From the NCBI GenBank assembly GCA_028679075.1, contig JAJRCF010000015.1, forward strand, positions 1 to 64,000: a stretch of DNA of 64,000 bases. Direction: 5' to 3'. The notes beneath the pieces are model-generated. The model was given only the letters and a program-made list of their open reading frames with translations, searched no databases and had not been told where the DNA came from. This DNA is from Methanoregula sp. Its GTDB lineage: Archaea > Halobacteriota > Methanomicrobia > Methanomicrobiales > Methanospirillaceae. Both the position numbers and the translations under genes were made by a program. Of the stretch, positions 1-10,550 are shown in pieces (position 1 is the first letter of the stretch; the number at the start of each line of letters is the position of its first letter).

Positions 1-1
1 C

Positions 2-2450
<2,449 letters not shown>

Positions 2451-2476
2451 CTTTAGAACACTACGAGGAATTGCAC

Positions 2477-2767
2477 ATGGATTTTAATGCTTCACTCAGA
2501 AGGGCCATCAAGACAGGAAATGTAATTCTTGGCCAGAACAACACGGAAAAATGCATCAAGGAAGGCAAGGCCCAGATGGTTGTCGTAGCCGGCAACTGTC
2601 CTGCCGCCTTCAAATCAAAACTTGCAGGCTTCGAGAACCTCTTTATCCATACCTTCGACGGGTCCAGCGTGGCACTCGGCAAGGCCTGTGGTAAGCCGTT
2701 CATGGTCAGCACCCTCGCCATCGTGACCCCGGGCGAGTCAGATATCCTCTCCCTCAAGAGGGCCTGA
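2477..2767 (+). CDS. rpl30e: Large-subunit ribosomal protein L30e
   Basis: A 96-residue L30e/L7Ae-fold protein located between rpoA'' and nusA, as in most euryarchaea. The ATG at 2477 is chosen over an upstream TTG at 2471 because GAGG at 2465-2468 is 8 bases from the ATG and only 2 from the TTG. Sequence features are the N-terminal SLRRAIKTGNVILGQNNTEK segment and the central VVVAGNCP strand typical of L30e. It binds rRNA in the 50S subunit. Confidence 0.95.
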   Translation: MDFNASLRRAIKTGNVILGQNNTEKCIKEGKAQMVVVAGNCPAAFKSKLAGFENLFIHTFDGSSVALGKACGKPFMVSTLAIVTPGESDILSLKRA

Positions 2768-2782
2768 AACCGGGGGCATGCT

Positions 2783-3259
2783 ATGGTCGAAGTTAAACTG
2801 ACTGAAGACTGTATGCGCCTGATCTCCCAGTTCGAGAGCCTGACCGGCGCGGGCAGCCGCGACTGTGTCCTGGACGACCGCAACGGGAGGCTCATCTTCG
2901 TCATCAACCCCGGCGACATGGGGCTTGCGATCGGCAAGAAGGGTGCCTCGATCAAGAAGGCATCCGAAGTCATGGGCAAGAAGATCGAGGTTGTTGAATA
3001 CAACAACAACGCGGAACAGTTCCTGAAGAACTGCTTCCTGCCGGCCCAGGTCACCTCCATCCTTTTCGAAGGAGAGGATGACCAGAAGACTGCGACCGTG
3101 GAAGTACGGGACGAGGACCGTGGGATTGCAATCGGCAAGGAAGGCAAGAACATCTTCAAGGCAAAGAAACTGGCACTGCGCCAGCACAACATTGCGGACG
3201 TCCAGATCCTGCAAAAACCGATGGACGGCCAGCCTGACGATGAGCAGGACCCCCAGTAA
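2783..3259 (+). CDS. nusA: Archaeal NusA-like transcription elongation/termination factor (two KH domains)
   Basis: A 158-residue archaeal NusA, which lacks the N-terminal and S1 domains of bacterial NusA and consists essentially of two KH RNA-binding domains. The GxxG loops are visible as GKKG (residues 51-54) and GKEG (118-121). It follows rpl30e by 15 bases and is very likely co-transcribed with the polymerase genes. In many archaea rps12, rps7 and EF-2 come next; here the operon ends and an unrelated membrane protein follows. Confidence 0.93.
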   Translation: MVEVKLTEDCMRLISQFESLTGAGSRDCVLDDRNGRLIFVINPGDMGLAIGKKGASIKKASEVMGKKIEVVEYNNNAEQFLKNCFLPAQVTSILFEGEDDQKTATVEVRDEDRGIAIGKEGKNIFKAKKLALRQHNIADVQILQKPMDGQPDDEQDPQ

Positions 3260-3261
3260 TT

Positions 3262-3279
3262 TTTCTTTTTCTTTCCGGA
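3262..3279 (+). terminator. T-rich terminator after nusA
   Basis: Two T runs interrupted by C follow the nusA stop at once. Archaeal RNA polymerase terminates at such oligo-T tracts, and the next gene has its own TATA box, which supports an operon end here. Confidence 0.5.
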
Positions 3280-3302
3280 TTCGTACCGGGTTAAAACGCA
3301 CG

Positions 3303-3313
3303 AATTATATAAT
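3303..3313 (+). promoter_or_regulatory. TATA box for the 3333 gene
   Basis: AATTATATAAT sits about 25 bases before the ATG at 3333. That spacing places transcription initiation at or near the start codon, so the message is probably leaderless. Confidence 0.55.
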
Positions 3314-3332
3314 TTTGTAATTACTATCAGGT

Positions 3333-3941
3333 ATGGGTACCACCCGGACTGCCCTGGCAGTAACAACACTGGTCTTTTTCTGGCTCCCTGTATTCACGAT
3401 TCTCATGGTTACCGGCATTTTTTCTGCCATTGGTTATTCTTTGGGTACGGTCTTTCTCATAGTGGGGATCATCTCATCGGTTGGGTATATCGGTGCACTG
3501 AATTACCTGCGGCGTATTTCAAAACACTGGTACCTTGGCCTGCCGCTGGCAGCTGCGCTCATCGCTGGGACGGTAAGTGCATTTCTGGCAGTTAGTGTTA
3601 TACCGAACCTGACAACACCCAACGTTTTTCCGGGGCCCCTCATAACAAATTCAGGTACCGTTGCCCTCCTCAGTCTCGCACCGTGCTCCCTTCTCCTGTT
3701 CATCGCATTATCTTCCGTAGGTGAAAGGAATGACGTGATTACCGGGACCGCCGTAGTCACCTCCCTTGTCAGCCTGGTCTCCGTGGCCATGCTGGTGGAT
3801 ATGGCATTATCCGCCCTGAATCTATCCGCACAGATAATGTTCAGGCACCCAATTGGGGAGGGCATGATGATCCTCTATGGCATGGGGACGATGATAATCG
3901 GGATATTGTTCCTGATGGTTGTCCGCCGTTTGCCTGACTGA
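3333..3941 (+). CDS. Six-helix integral membrane protein, unknown
   Basis: A 202-residue very hydrophobic protein with about six transmembrane segments (near residues 8-30, 35-55, 68-90, 105-128, 137-160 and 175-198) and short basic loops. I do not recognise a family motif. It has its own TATA box and stands alone between nusA and the DUF457-like gene. Base composition is slightly lower in GC than the polymerase genes. The reading frame and membrane topology are well supported; function is unknown. Confidence 0.75.
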   Translation: MGTTRTALAVTTLVFFWLPVFTILMVTGIFSAIGYSLGTVFLIVGIISSVGYIGALNYLRRISKHWYLGLPLAAALIAGTVSAFLAVSVIPNLTTPNVFPGPLITNSGTVALLSLAPCSLLLFIALSSVGERNDVITGTAVVTSLVSLVSVAMLVDMALSALNLSAQIMFRHPIGEGMMILYGMGTMIIGILFLMVVRRLPD

Positions 3942-4088
3942 AGGCACGCGACCTGATGGTGCAGGGAAACATACGGCACGGGAACAAATGTGCCGAAGTT
4001 TTGCGCGTGGAATATGAGTGTAAGATTGTTGTGTGCATACGAAAGAGTGGAGAAGTCTGATATGCCCTCATAAACAACGGATCTGTGC

Positions 4089-4790
4089 ATGTTCGTCTTC
4101 GCCCACGTCTTCCTTGGTGCCCTCATCGGTCTTGGGTTCTGGCACCTGACACGGGACCGGCGGGCACTCCCCCTTTGTATCATTGGCGCAATCCTCCCAG
4201 ACCTTCTCGACAAATCGCTGGCAATGCTGCTCCCCGGTAGTTTTGGGTCCGGCAGGACCATCGGGCATTCGCTGCTCTTCTTCTCCATAACGGTTGCTGC
4301 CGGCATCCTCCTCTGGCACTACCGCCACACACTTCTTGGCATTGCCTTTGCCTGTGCAACCGTTTCCCACCAGATCATCGATGGGATGTGGAACGTACCC
4401 TCATCCTGGTTCTATCCGCTGATGGGCCCGTTCCAGATATTCATCATCCCGGATTATATCGGGCACTACTTCTGGCTGGAAGTATCCAACTTGTCGGAGT
4501 GGGTGTTTGCGTGTGCATCGCTCCTCATCATCGCGCTGTGGTACCTCGATATATCGGGACACCGGGTCCCGCCCCCGGCTCCTGGCAGGACCGGTACCGC
4601 ACGACTCGCCGTCGCCGTCATGTTGGGAATCGTTGGCGTCTGCCTGCTGGTCTTCGGCCTGTCCACAATCCCCCACGCGTTCTTCGCACCGACCTATGAT
4701 CCGGTAACGAATGCAATGGCAGGCCTCGTCGCCCTGTCCGGCACTATCGTCCTGATGAAATGGCCGGGACCAGACCGTGTTATACCGTGA
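4089..4790 (+). CDS. YdjM/DUF457-family membrane-bound metal-dependent hydrolase
   Basis: A 233-residue polytopic membrane protein with the histidine/aspartate signature of the YdjM (DUF457) family: FAHVFLGALIG at residues 4-14, GAILPDLLDK at ~37-46, GHSLLFF at ~60 and SHQIIDGMW at ~97. These His and Asp residues would co-ordinate a metal near the membrane. The C-terminal half has further helices. Substrate is unknown for most of the family. It stands alone, upstream of the tRNA gene. Confidence 0.8.
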   Translation: MFVFAHVFLGALIGLGFWHLTRDRRALPLCIIGAILPDLLDKSLAMLLPGSFGSGRTIGHSLLFFSITVAAGILLWHYRHTLLGIAFACATVSHQIIDGMWNVPSSWFYPLMGPFQIFIIPDYIGHYFWLEVSNLSEWVFACASLLIIALWYLDISGHRVPPPAPGRTGTARLAVAVMLGIVGVCLLVFGLSTIPHAFFAPTYDPVTNAMAGLVALSGTIVLMKWPGPDRVIP

Positions 4791-4875
4791 TGAGCCGGGA
4801 GCCTGTGCCCTGGAACGGAACTATTCCTGGTACAATGATCCCATTACCGGGACAGTCAGATCCTAAAACAGGAAC

Positions 4876-4949
4876 GGGCCTGGGGGGATTTGAACCCCCG
4901 ACATCCGGGTTAGAAGCCCGGCGCTATGTCCAGGCTAAGCCACAGGCCC
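4876..4949 (-). tRNA. tRNA-Arg (anticodon UCU)
   Basis: On the minus strand a 74-base cloverleaf folds. The acceptor arms GGGCCTG and CAGGCCC are perfectly complementary, the anticodon stem is CCGGG/CCCGG around loop CTTCTAA (anticodon TCT), and the T arm is GGGGG-TTCAAAT-CCCCC. CCA is not encoded. No intron is seen. tRNA-Arg(UCU) reads AGA/AGG codons. No integrase or attachment-site duplication is visible next to it. Confidence 0.97.
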
Positions 4950-5149
4950 ACTGTGCCTGTAACATTCGCGCTTGTGGATAATTAATCTGTTTCCGGCCGG
5001 ACATGACAGGGAGGCATGCCGCATGGCCGGTTGGTTATGTCTTACTGCCGGGATGCTCTGGACGGCATTCTGAAGAGAATACTGTGTGTTATCACAACGG
5101 ATCCTCCCTGAAAACGGGACAGCGGTTCCCGGTCCTATCACATTAATTT

Positions 5150-5162
5150 AATAAAATATATC
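5150..5162 (+). promoter_or_regulatory. TATA box for the first IPT/PEGA protein
   Basis: AATAAAATATATC matches an archaeal TATA element. Initiation ~25 bases downstream would fall after the ATG at 5171, which supports the ATG at 5213 as the real start of the following gene. Confidence 0.5.
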
Positions 5163-5212
5163 TGATTCTGATGCCCATGCTTTACATCTACGTAGAAAAA
5201 GGGAATGATATT

Positions 5213-6247
5213 ATGAAGACTGTCAAGATCCTGTTTTGTCTGCTTGTCCTGCTTGCCATCGCGATTCCTGTTGCCGATGCGTTATCGATCACCTCTATAA
5301 GCCCGGCTGCGGGGTATCAGGGTAAGACAACTACGGTTACGATCACCGGTACCGACTTTAATTCGTCCGTGTCGGTCCTCCTTATGAAGTCCGGTGAGGA
5401 TAATGAAACGGCATCAAGCATCGAATCCCACACCAGTACAGAGATTGTCTGTAAGTTCACAGCCTCTAAATTAACCAGCATGGAGGAGGGATCCTGGTAC
5501 TTCGTTGTTATCAATCCGGACAGTCAGGTTAAAGCGACTTCTGCGTTTTCTGTCCGGCCCCAGATGAAACTTACCTCCATTACCCCGACAAAAGGCAGGG
5601 TTAACAACGATAGTGTAAAATTTACCATTGTGGGTTCAGGGCTAGGTGATGTTGAAAAAGTATACCTGCATCACGATGAGTACGGGAATATCTCCGCAAT
5701 GGATGTTGATGCCACTTCAGCAACCAAGGTCACCGGCGAATTCGACCTGGACGACAAAGAAGTGGATGATGATTACGAAATCTGCGTTATGGACAATTAT
5801 GACATCGCAATATGCGACCTTGACTTTGAGATTACCTCGGATGCAGTCGGCAGCATTGATGTCGCCTCATCTCCCTCCGGCGCATCTGTCTATCTTGATG
5901 GTACGTTAAAAGGAACAACACCAATGACCATTAAAGACCTTGAGGTAGGGACCTACAAGCTCATCCTCAAGAAAGACGGGTACTCCGACTGGCTGAGGAA
6001 CGCAAAAGTCACGAATGGCGGCACAACCACCTATGATGCGGATCTCGATGTCATTAAAGCCGCGACAACCGCAACCACGGCACCCACCCCGGTGACCGCG
6101 GCCACCACGATTAAGGTCACGCGAAAATCCACGGTTGCCACGCCTACCCCCTGGCCCTCTGCCACCCCCACCCCGGCCTCCCCGGTCGATCCCCTCGTCA
6201 TCATCGGGGGCGTCGGGCTCGCGTTGATCGTCCTCCGGAAACAATAA
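5213..6247 (+). CDS. Secreted IPT/TIG + PEGA domain surface protein
   Basis: A 344-residue exported protein. It opens with a signal peptide (MKTVKILFCLLVLLAIAIP...DA), followed by two IPT/TIG immunoglobulin-like domains (residues ~24-115 and ~116-210, with the SISPAAGYQGKTTTVTITG signature) and a PEGA domain (~213-280, with SSPSGASVYLDG). Then comes a Thr/Pro-rich linker and a C-terminal hydrophobic segment ending in LRKQ, which looks like a membrane anchor or sorting signal. The upstream ATG at 5171 is rejected because it would precede the likely transcription start. It is a close paralogue of the next gene (6506). Likely cell-surface or cell-cell contact role; the ligand is unknown. Confidence 0.85.
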   Translation: MKTVKILFCLLVLLAIAIPVADALSITSISPAAGYQGKTTTVTITGTDFNSSVSVLLMKSGEDNETASSIESHTSTEIVCKFTASKLTSMEEGSWYFVVINPDSQVKATSAFSVRPQMKLTSITPTKGRVNNDSVKFTIVGSGLGDVEKVYLHHDEYGNISAMDVDATSATKVTGEFDLDDKEVDDDYEICVMDNYDIAICDLDFEITSDAVGSIDVASSPSGASVYLDGTLKGTTPMTIKDLEVGTYKLILKKDGYSDWLRNAKVTNGGTTTYDADLDVIKAATTATTAPTPVTAATTIKVTRKSTVATPTPWPSATPTPASPVDPLVIIGGVGLALIVLRKQ

Positions 6248-6505
6248 CCCGGGTCCCCCGGCAGTATCATTTTTCTCATCGTTCCGGCCGGTAATAACCC
6301 GTACGGTTTTCCGTCACGATCGTTTCAATAACCCTGAGATCATCCGGGAGAACCCCCTTTTTACTTCTCGTCATCAGACGATGGTATCCCCGCGAAGCGA
6401 TATTATGCACTCCGTGGTGAATATTATCCCCATTTTCATGAACTGAATTTATCCATGGGTGGCGGCAGAATAGTGGCCTGATAAAACCCCTATGGAAGCT
6501 AACGT

Positions 6506-7561
6506 ATGAAACAACCTGTTTTTCTGGTATACCTCACCTGCCTGATCCTGCTGACCGGCATGGCTGTCCCTGTCGCAGCAGAAACATCAACAATCACCTC
6601 GATCAGTCCGTCCGTGGGCTACACCGGTACCTCCACAACGGTGACGATCACCGGGACGAACTTCAATGAGAGTTCCGTGAAAGTCAAGCTCATGATGGAA
6701 GACGAGTCAAATATCACGTCAACGATCTCCTCTTTCAGCAGCACAGAGATTGTCTGCAAGTTCACCATCTCCTCATCCAAAGCCACAGGTGACTGGGACC
6801 TGGTTGTCATCAACGAGGATGACTCGGAAGTGGTGGAGACCGAGGGATTCTCCATCCGTGACGCAATTACCCTGTCCTCTATCTCTCCCGACACTGCCCG
6901 GACCAACAACGAGAGCGTTGAATTCACTCTTGAAGGCTCCGGTCTCTCGGATATTTCCGAGCTGTACCTCTATCACAAGAGCTACGACAACCTCTCCGCG
7001 AGCATTGACGACATCGACTCAGACGAGATCACCGGGACCTTCGACCTGACAGATATGGCGGAGGTCACCTACAAGGTCTGCGTCATGGACGCATTCGGCA
7101 CCCGGGAATGCGATCTGTCCTTTGAGGTCACCACCGACGAGCTCGGCAGTATCGATGTCTCGTCATCCCCCACCGGGGCATCGATCTACGTGGACGGCGA
7201 TTACGCGGGAGTGACCCCGGAATCTGTTGGTGAACTTGCGACCGGGTCGCACAAAGTCCTGCTCCAGAAATCCGGGTATTCCGACTGGGCAAAACTGGTA
7301 AAAGTCACATCCGGAGATACCACATCTGTTGACGCAGATCTCATCAAGGTTGCAACAACCGCCCCGACAACGGTTCCCACAACCTCCCCGACACCCGTAC
7401 CTGCAACCATAAAACCCGTCCAAGCGTCCGGCACTGCAAAGGCACTCACTCCCTGGCCGACTTCGACAACGGCGACCCCGACAACACAGGCCTCCCCACT
7501 CGAAGGTGCAGTGGTGCTCGGTGCAATCGGCCTTGGCCTGGTCGCGGTACGGAAACTCTGA
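6506..7561 (+). CDS. Secreted IPT/TIG + PEGA domain surface protein (paralogue)
   Basis: This 351-residue protein has the same architecture as the gene at 5213: signal peptide (1-25, cleavage after VAA), two IPT/TIG domains, one PEGA domain (SSPTGASIYVDGDYAG near residue 220), a Thr/Pro linker and a C-terminal SPLEGAVVLGAIGLGLVAVR hydrophobic tail with basic end. Long stretches align with the neighbour (TEIVCKFT, GYSDWA/L, CVMD), so the pair arose by tandem duplication. The first-domain loops and linkers are the most divergent parts. Anchored surface protein by inference. Confidence 0.85.
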   Translation: MKQPVFLVYLTCLILLTGMAVPVAAETSTITSISPSVGYTGTSTTVTITGTNFNESSVKVKLMMEDESNITSTISSFSSTEIVCKFTISSSKATGDWDLVVINEDDSEVVETEGFSIRDAITLSSISPDTARTNNESVEFTLEGSGLSDISELYLYHKSYDNLSASIDDIDSDEITGTFDLTDMAEVTYKVCVMDAFGTRECDLSFEVTTDELGSIDVSSSPTGASIYVDGDYAGVTPESVGELATGSHKVLLQKSGYSDWAKLVKVTSGDTTSVDADLIKVATTAPTTVPTTSPTPVPATIKPVQASGTAKALTPWPTSTTATPTTQASPLEGAVVLGAIGLGLVAVRKL

Positions 7562-7566
7562 ATTCC

Positions 7567-7598
7567 AAAAAAAATATTTTTCAGGCCGGTTATCCGGC
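7567..7598 (-). terminator. Shared terminator between convergent genes
   Basis: On the minus strand GCCGG-ATAA-CCGGC is followed by a long T tract, giving an intrinsic-like terminator for the PAC2-DUF473 pair. The opposite strand has a weaker A/T tract just after the 7561 stop. Confidence 0.45.
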
Positions 7599-7991
7599 GT
7601 GGTAGCACGAGGACTTGAGCACTTCGACTTCGGTCGGTTTCATCAGCCCCTCGTGGAAGACTTCCTTGATGACCGAGGTGGCGCAGAACTTCACCTGCAC
7701 CCGTGCGGACATCCGCTCGCGCTCTTCGTACACCATCCCCCCGTGGGAGAACTCCACGATCCGCTTCATGGAGAGGCTTGTGGCGATGAGGTACACGCAG
7801 ATCCCCGCATCCCCGGGGGAGAGGTCCTCGATATCGATCGAGGTCATGAAGATATGGGTCTCCGGCCCCGGCTCGACAGCGGCGATGGTGATAATGTTGT
7901 TGGTGCTCTGCAGCTCGATGGTCCGAGGCCTGCCTGCCTTGAGGTCCCGGATGATATCGGGCGAGATGCTGGTTAATGCGGCGCACTTCAT
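7590..7991 (-). CDS. Conserved methanogen protein, probably DUF473
   Basis: A 133-residue soluble protein beginning MKCAALTSISPDIIRDLK and ending with a Cys/His-bearing tail. I match it to the archaeal family DUF473, of unknown function, from memory of its N-terminal pattern; this needs a profile search. It starts 6 bases after the stop of the PAC2-family gene, so the two form an operon. No signal peptide or membrane segment is present. Confidence 0.7.
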   Translation of the reverse strand: MKCAALTSISPDIIRDLKAGRPRTIELQSTNNIITIAAVEPGPETHIFMTSIDIEDLSPGDAGICVYLIATSLSMKRIVEFSHGGMVYEERERMSARVQVKFCATSVIKEVFHEGLMKPTEVEVLKSSCYHAG

Positions 7992-7997
7992 CTCAGG

Positions 7998-8804
7998 TCA
8001 CCCGTACATCGGCAGGTCTTTCTTCGGCGTGGCATCCGCAGACTGCTGCACTTCCTCGGCGAGTTTTCCCATGGTCTGTTCGATTTCGACGGCCTGCTCG
8101 ATCAGCGGCTGGATGTCGAGAGCAAGGTTGTACATCTTGTTGAGCACTTCGATGGTTGCCGCGGATGCCCGGGGATCGGGGGCGTTGATCGTCTCCCCCA
8201 GCAGCCCGACGGCCGGGATGTTGCGGGCCTTGCATTCGGTAAGGATGCTCGACGCGATGCCCGAGATGCTCCCGATGGGGAGGACGAGCGTGATGTCCTG
8301 GATCCGCTGGAGCGCGTCCGTTGTCGTGGCCACGCCAAAGACCCGTTTCTCCGGTTCGTTCGTGACAATACCGGCAATAGTGAGCACTTCCTTTGGCTTG
8401 AAGGCCTGGACCCAGTCCATGATCGCGTTCGAGATCTCGTAGCAGATCGGGGGGGCGATCGGGATATCGGCAACGATCGCGGCGATCGGGTAGTCACCGG
8501 TAGTCTTGGCATAGACGCGGACGGGATCGTTGATGAGCCCCTTGTTCATCATCGCAAGGGGGGGAAAATAGCGGGAGTTCATGGAGCCGATCTGCTCGAA
8601 TCCGAGCTGGTCGACCATGTACTGGAGGGCGATGGTCCCGACAAGTCCGCTCCCCGGGAACCCCATGAGGACTGCACCGTTCTCCGGGAGCGGCCGGCAT
8701 ATGATATTGAGATCCTTCTTTGGGGCTATTTCCACAAGGTCCTCGTGGACTGCGCCAAGCTTATTGAGGATCTTATTACAACACTCTGGAGCATCTGCCG
8801 TCAT
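7998..8804 (-). CDS. PAC2-family protein (proteasome-assembly-chaperone-like)
   Basis: A 268-residue cytoplasmic protein of the PAC2 family. The glycine-rich GFPGSGLVGTIALQYMVD segment near residue 50 and the conserved ITLVLPIGSISGI and GLLGETINAPDPRA stretches near residues 180-215 are diagnostic. Archaeal members are ATP-grasp-neighbouring or proteasome-chaperone-like proteins of uncertain role. The ATG at 8804 is preferred to a TTG at 8822. It is divergent from the 8840 gene with only 35 bases between starts, so the promoters overlap and messages are probably leaderless. Confidence 0.82.
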   Translation of the reverse strand: MTADAPECCNKILNKLGAVHEDLVEIAPKKDLNIICRPLPENGAVLMGFPGSGLVGTIALQYMVDQLGFEQIGSMNSRYFPPLAMMNKGLINDPVRVYAKTTGDYPIAAIVADIPIAPPICYEISNAIMDWVQAFKPKEVLTIAGIVTNEPEKRVFGVATTTDALQRIQDITLVLPIGSISGIASSILTECKARNIPAVGLLGETINAPDPRASAATIEVLNKMYNLALDIQPLIEQAVEIEQTMGKLAEEVQQSADATPKKDLPMYG

Positions 8805-8839
8805 TAGATTAACATACACCAAAGTACTAAAAAAGTATT

Positions 8840-9157
8840 ATGCAAGAGTACCCTATCAAGCGCGGGCTGACCAAGGACCTCGATACACGGGCGGCAGCGG
8901 AACTGAAGAACTGTTTCGGCATTGAGCCGACAAAGACGGAGAAGGGTTACCGGATCGTGTTCGGTGCACTGAAACGGCTGGACGTCAACCCCGGGGCTGG
9001 CGGGAAGACCGTCACAATTAATACCGAGTCGGACCTGAGTGCAAGCGACGTCGTGATCATCGATACCAACAAGCGCTTCCGGAAATTCCTCGATGCCGTG
9101 ACCGGCTTCTCAACAAAGGAACGGGTCAAGCGGGCGAAGAGTGTGACCGGGGAATAA
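8840..9157 (+). CDS. Small conserved archaeal protein, possibly DUF5611
   Basis: A 105-residue, highly charged soluble protein (MQEYPIKRGLTKDLD at the start, FSTKERVKRAKS near the end). It resembles a small family confined to methanogens that I believe is DUF5611; function is unknown. It is divergently transcribed from the PAC2 gene with 35 bases between start codons. The dense charge and conserved core (VVIIDTNKRFRKFLDAVTGF) make a real gene very likely. Confidence 0.72.
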   Translation: MQEYPIKRGLTKDLDTRAAAELKNCFGIEPTKTEKGYRIVFGALKRLDVNPGAGGKTVTINTESDLSASDVVIIDTNKRFRKFLDAVTGFSTKERVKRAKSVTGE

Positions 9158-9181
9158 ACGCAGGTCTCCCCGGCGCCATAC

Positions 9182-9187
9182 TTTTTT
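9182..9187 (+). terminator. T tract between convergent genes
   Basis: A TTTTTT run lies 24 bases after the 9157 stop and before the convergent 9204 gene end, consistent with a plus-strand terminator. Confidence 0.35.
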
Positions 9188-9203
9188 CTTACCTGGCCTT
9201 TTG

Positions 9204-10466
9204 TTACCGTTCAGGTCTTATGAGACAGAGTGCACCGGCAACCGCCGGAATAATGATCCACATGCCGACCGGTGACTGTTTCGTCGGGGTGGGCGTGGGA
9301 ATGGCAGTCTCCTGCACAGTCTCTTCAGCAACCGGGACGGTGGTTGCGACCGTTGTTGCAGCCGTCCTCACCGGGTTGAGCGTGGCGGCAACAAACACCG
9401 TGTCGGAAGCGGTCTCTTCCGGGCTGATCCCGGAGAGGCTCATGCCGTACAGGTAATACTGGTCTGCTGCAACAACTTTCGACCCGTCCCTGCTGACGGC
9501 AATGGACCGGGGCTGGATGCGGCTGTCGAATTTCCGCTGCGTCTGGAGTTTCCCCCCGTTGTTGAGGATGAAGACCGTGCCGTCGTTTGCACCAACGGCA
9601 ATAACGCTCCCGCTCCGGGAGACACTTACCGCGTTCGCCCACTGCCCGGTCTTGTACGTCCAGTGGACCTTGCCGTACCGGTCAATGGCCCGGACCGTGT
9701 TGTCCTGGCTGCCGACAACGATGATCGAGCAGTCCTGGCTGCATGCGATGTCATTGATCGCTGCATCGGAGACGTCGATCTGCCAGTTGAACGCGCCTTT
9801 TCTCGTGTGCGATGAGACGCGGGACCCTCCCGCGGTGATGACGGTCGAGCCGTCGTCCGATATGACGATGTAGGTGTCCAGGCTCCCGGCGCGGCTGTCG
9901 GTCCAGACCGGTTCGAGCGAGGAGGTGAAGAAGCGGATGCCCGCTTCCGTTGTGGCAACGACAAGGTCGCCGCTGGGTGCAATGGCCACCTGTTTTACCA
10001 CGTCCGTCTTGTTCCTGCCGATGAAGTCGCCGTTGGACGCCCACGAGTTGTAGTTGCCCTTGTCGTCAACGGAGATCACGAAGCTGGCATTGGGTGCAAC
10101 CGCAACGGCCTTGATCGCACCATCCATGTTCCGCGGCCAGACCTGGATGCCGCTGACGTTCAGCAGGGTCACGGTCTTGCCGGAGCTCGTGACCACGTAG
10201 TTGCCGTCAGCGCTCATGTCCGCAATGAACCCGGCCTGTCCCCCCCAGTGGACGTCCCCGTCCCAGGTGCGGACCAGCAGCTGGCTGCCCCCGCTGAAGA
10301 CCTTCGATGCGTCCGGGGTGATGGTGACCCCGGAGAAAACATTGTCCGCGAGCATGGGGGCCTGTCGCCAGTCGATCCCCAGGCTCGCTGCCGACACCGT
10401 TCCGGTGAGGCATGCGGCGATGACGAGGACCAATACAGGGAGTCGTATCCGGGTGGTAAGGTTCAT
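9204..10466 (-). CDS. Secreted WD40/PQQ-like beta-propeller protein
   Basis: A 420-residue exported protein with a signal peptide ending near TVSAA (residue ~27). Seven to eight ~40-residue blades follow, each with a pattern such as (S)ISRDGSKVVAA or VAPSGDLVVATTEAG, which fits a WD40 or PQQ-type propeller (residues ~40-350). A Thr-rich linker and a hydrophobic C-terminal tail (SPVGMWIIIPAVAGALCLIR) complete it. No catalytic signature is visible; probably a surface protein held by its C-terminus. It converges on the 8840 gene. Confidence 0.82.
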   Translation of the reverse strand: MNLTTRIRLPVLVLVIAACLTGTVSAASLGIDWRQAPMLADNVFSGVTITPDASKVFSGGSQLLVRTWDGDVHWGGQAGFIADMSADGNYVVTSSGKTVTLLNVSGIQVWPRNMDGAIKAVAVAPNASFVISVDDKGNYNSWASNGDFIGRNKTDVVKQVAIAPSGDLVVATTEAGIRFFTSSLEPVWTDSRAGSLDTYIVISDDGSTVITAGGSRVSSHTRKGAFNWQIDVSDAAINDIACSQDCSIIVVGSQDNTVRAIDRYGKVHWTYKTGQWANAVSVSRSGSVIAVGANDGTVFILNNGGKLQTQRKFDSRIQPRSIAVSRDGSKVVAADQYYLYGMSLSGISPEETASDTVFVAATLNPVRTAATTVATTVPVAEETVQETAIPTPTPTKQSPVGMWIIIPAVAGALCLIRPER

Positions 10467-10550
10467 GGAATATCTGAAAGAAGCGTATCATGCCCCGGGA
10501 TATCATATTTATGTAACCCCGGGGTTATACGAATGGAGATCAGCAGACTC

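Noticed and set aside
4876-4949. tRNA gene as integration site for a nearby element
   Set aside because: No second copy of the tRNA 3' end and no integrase or AT shift nearby.
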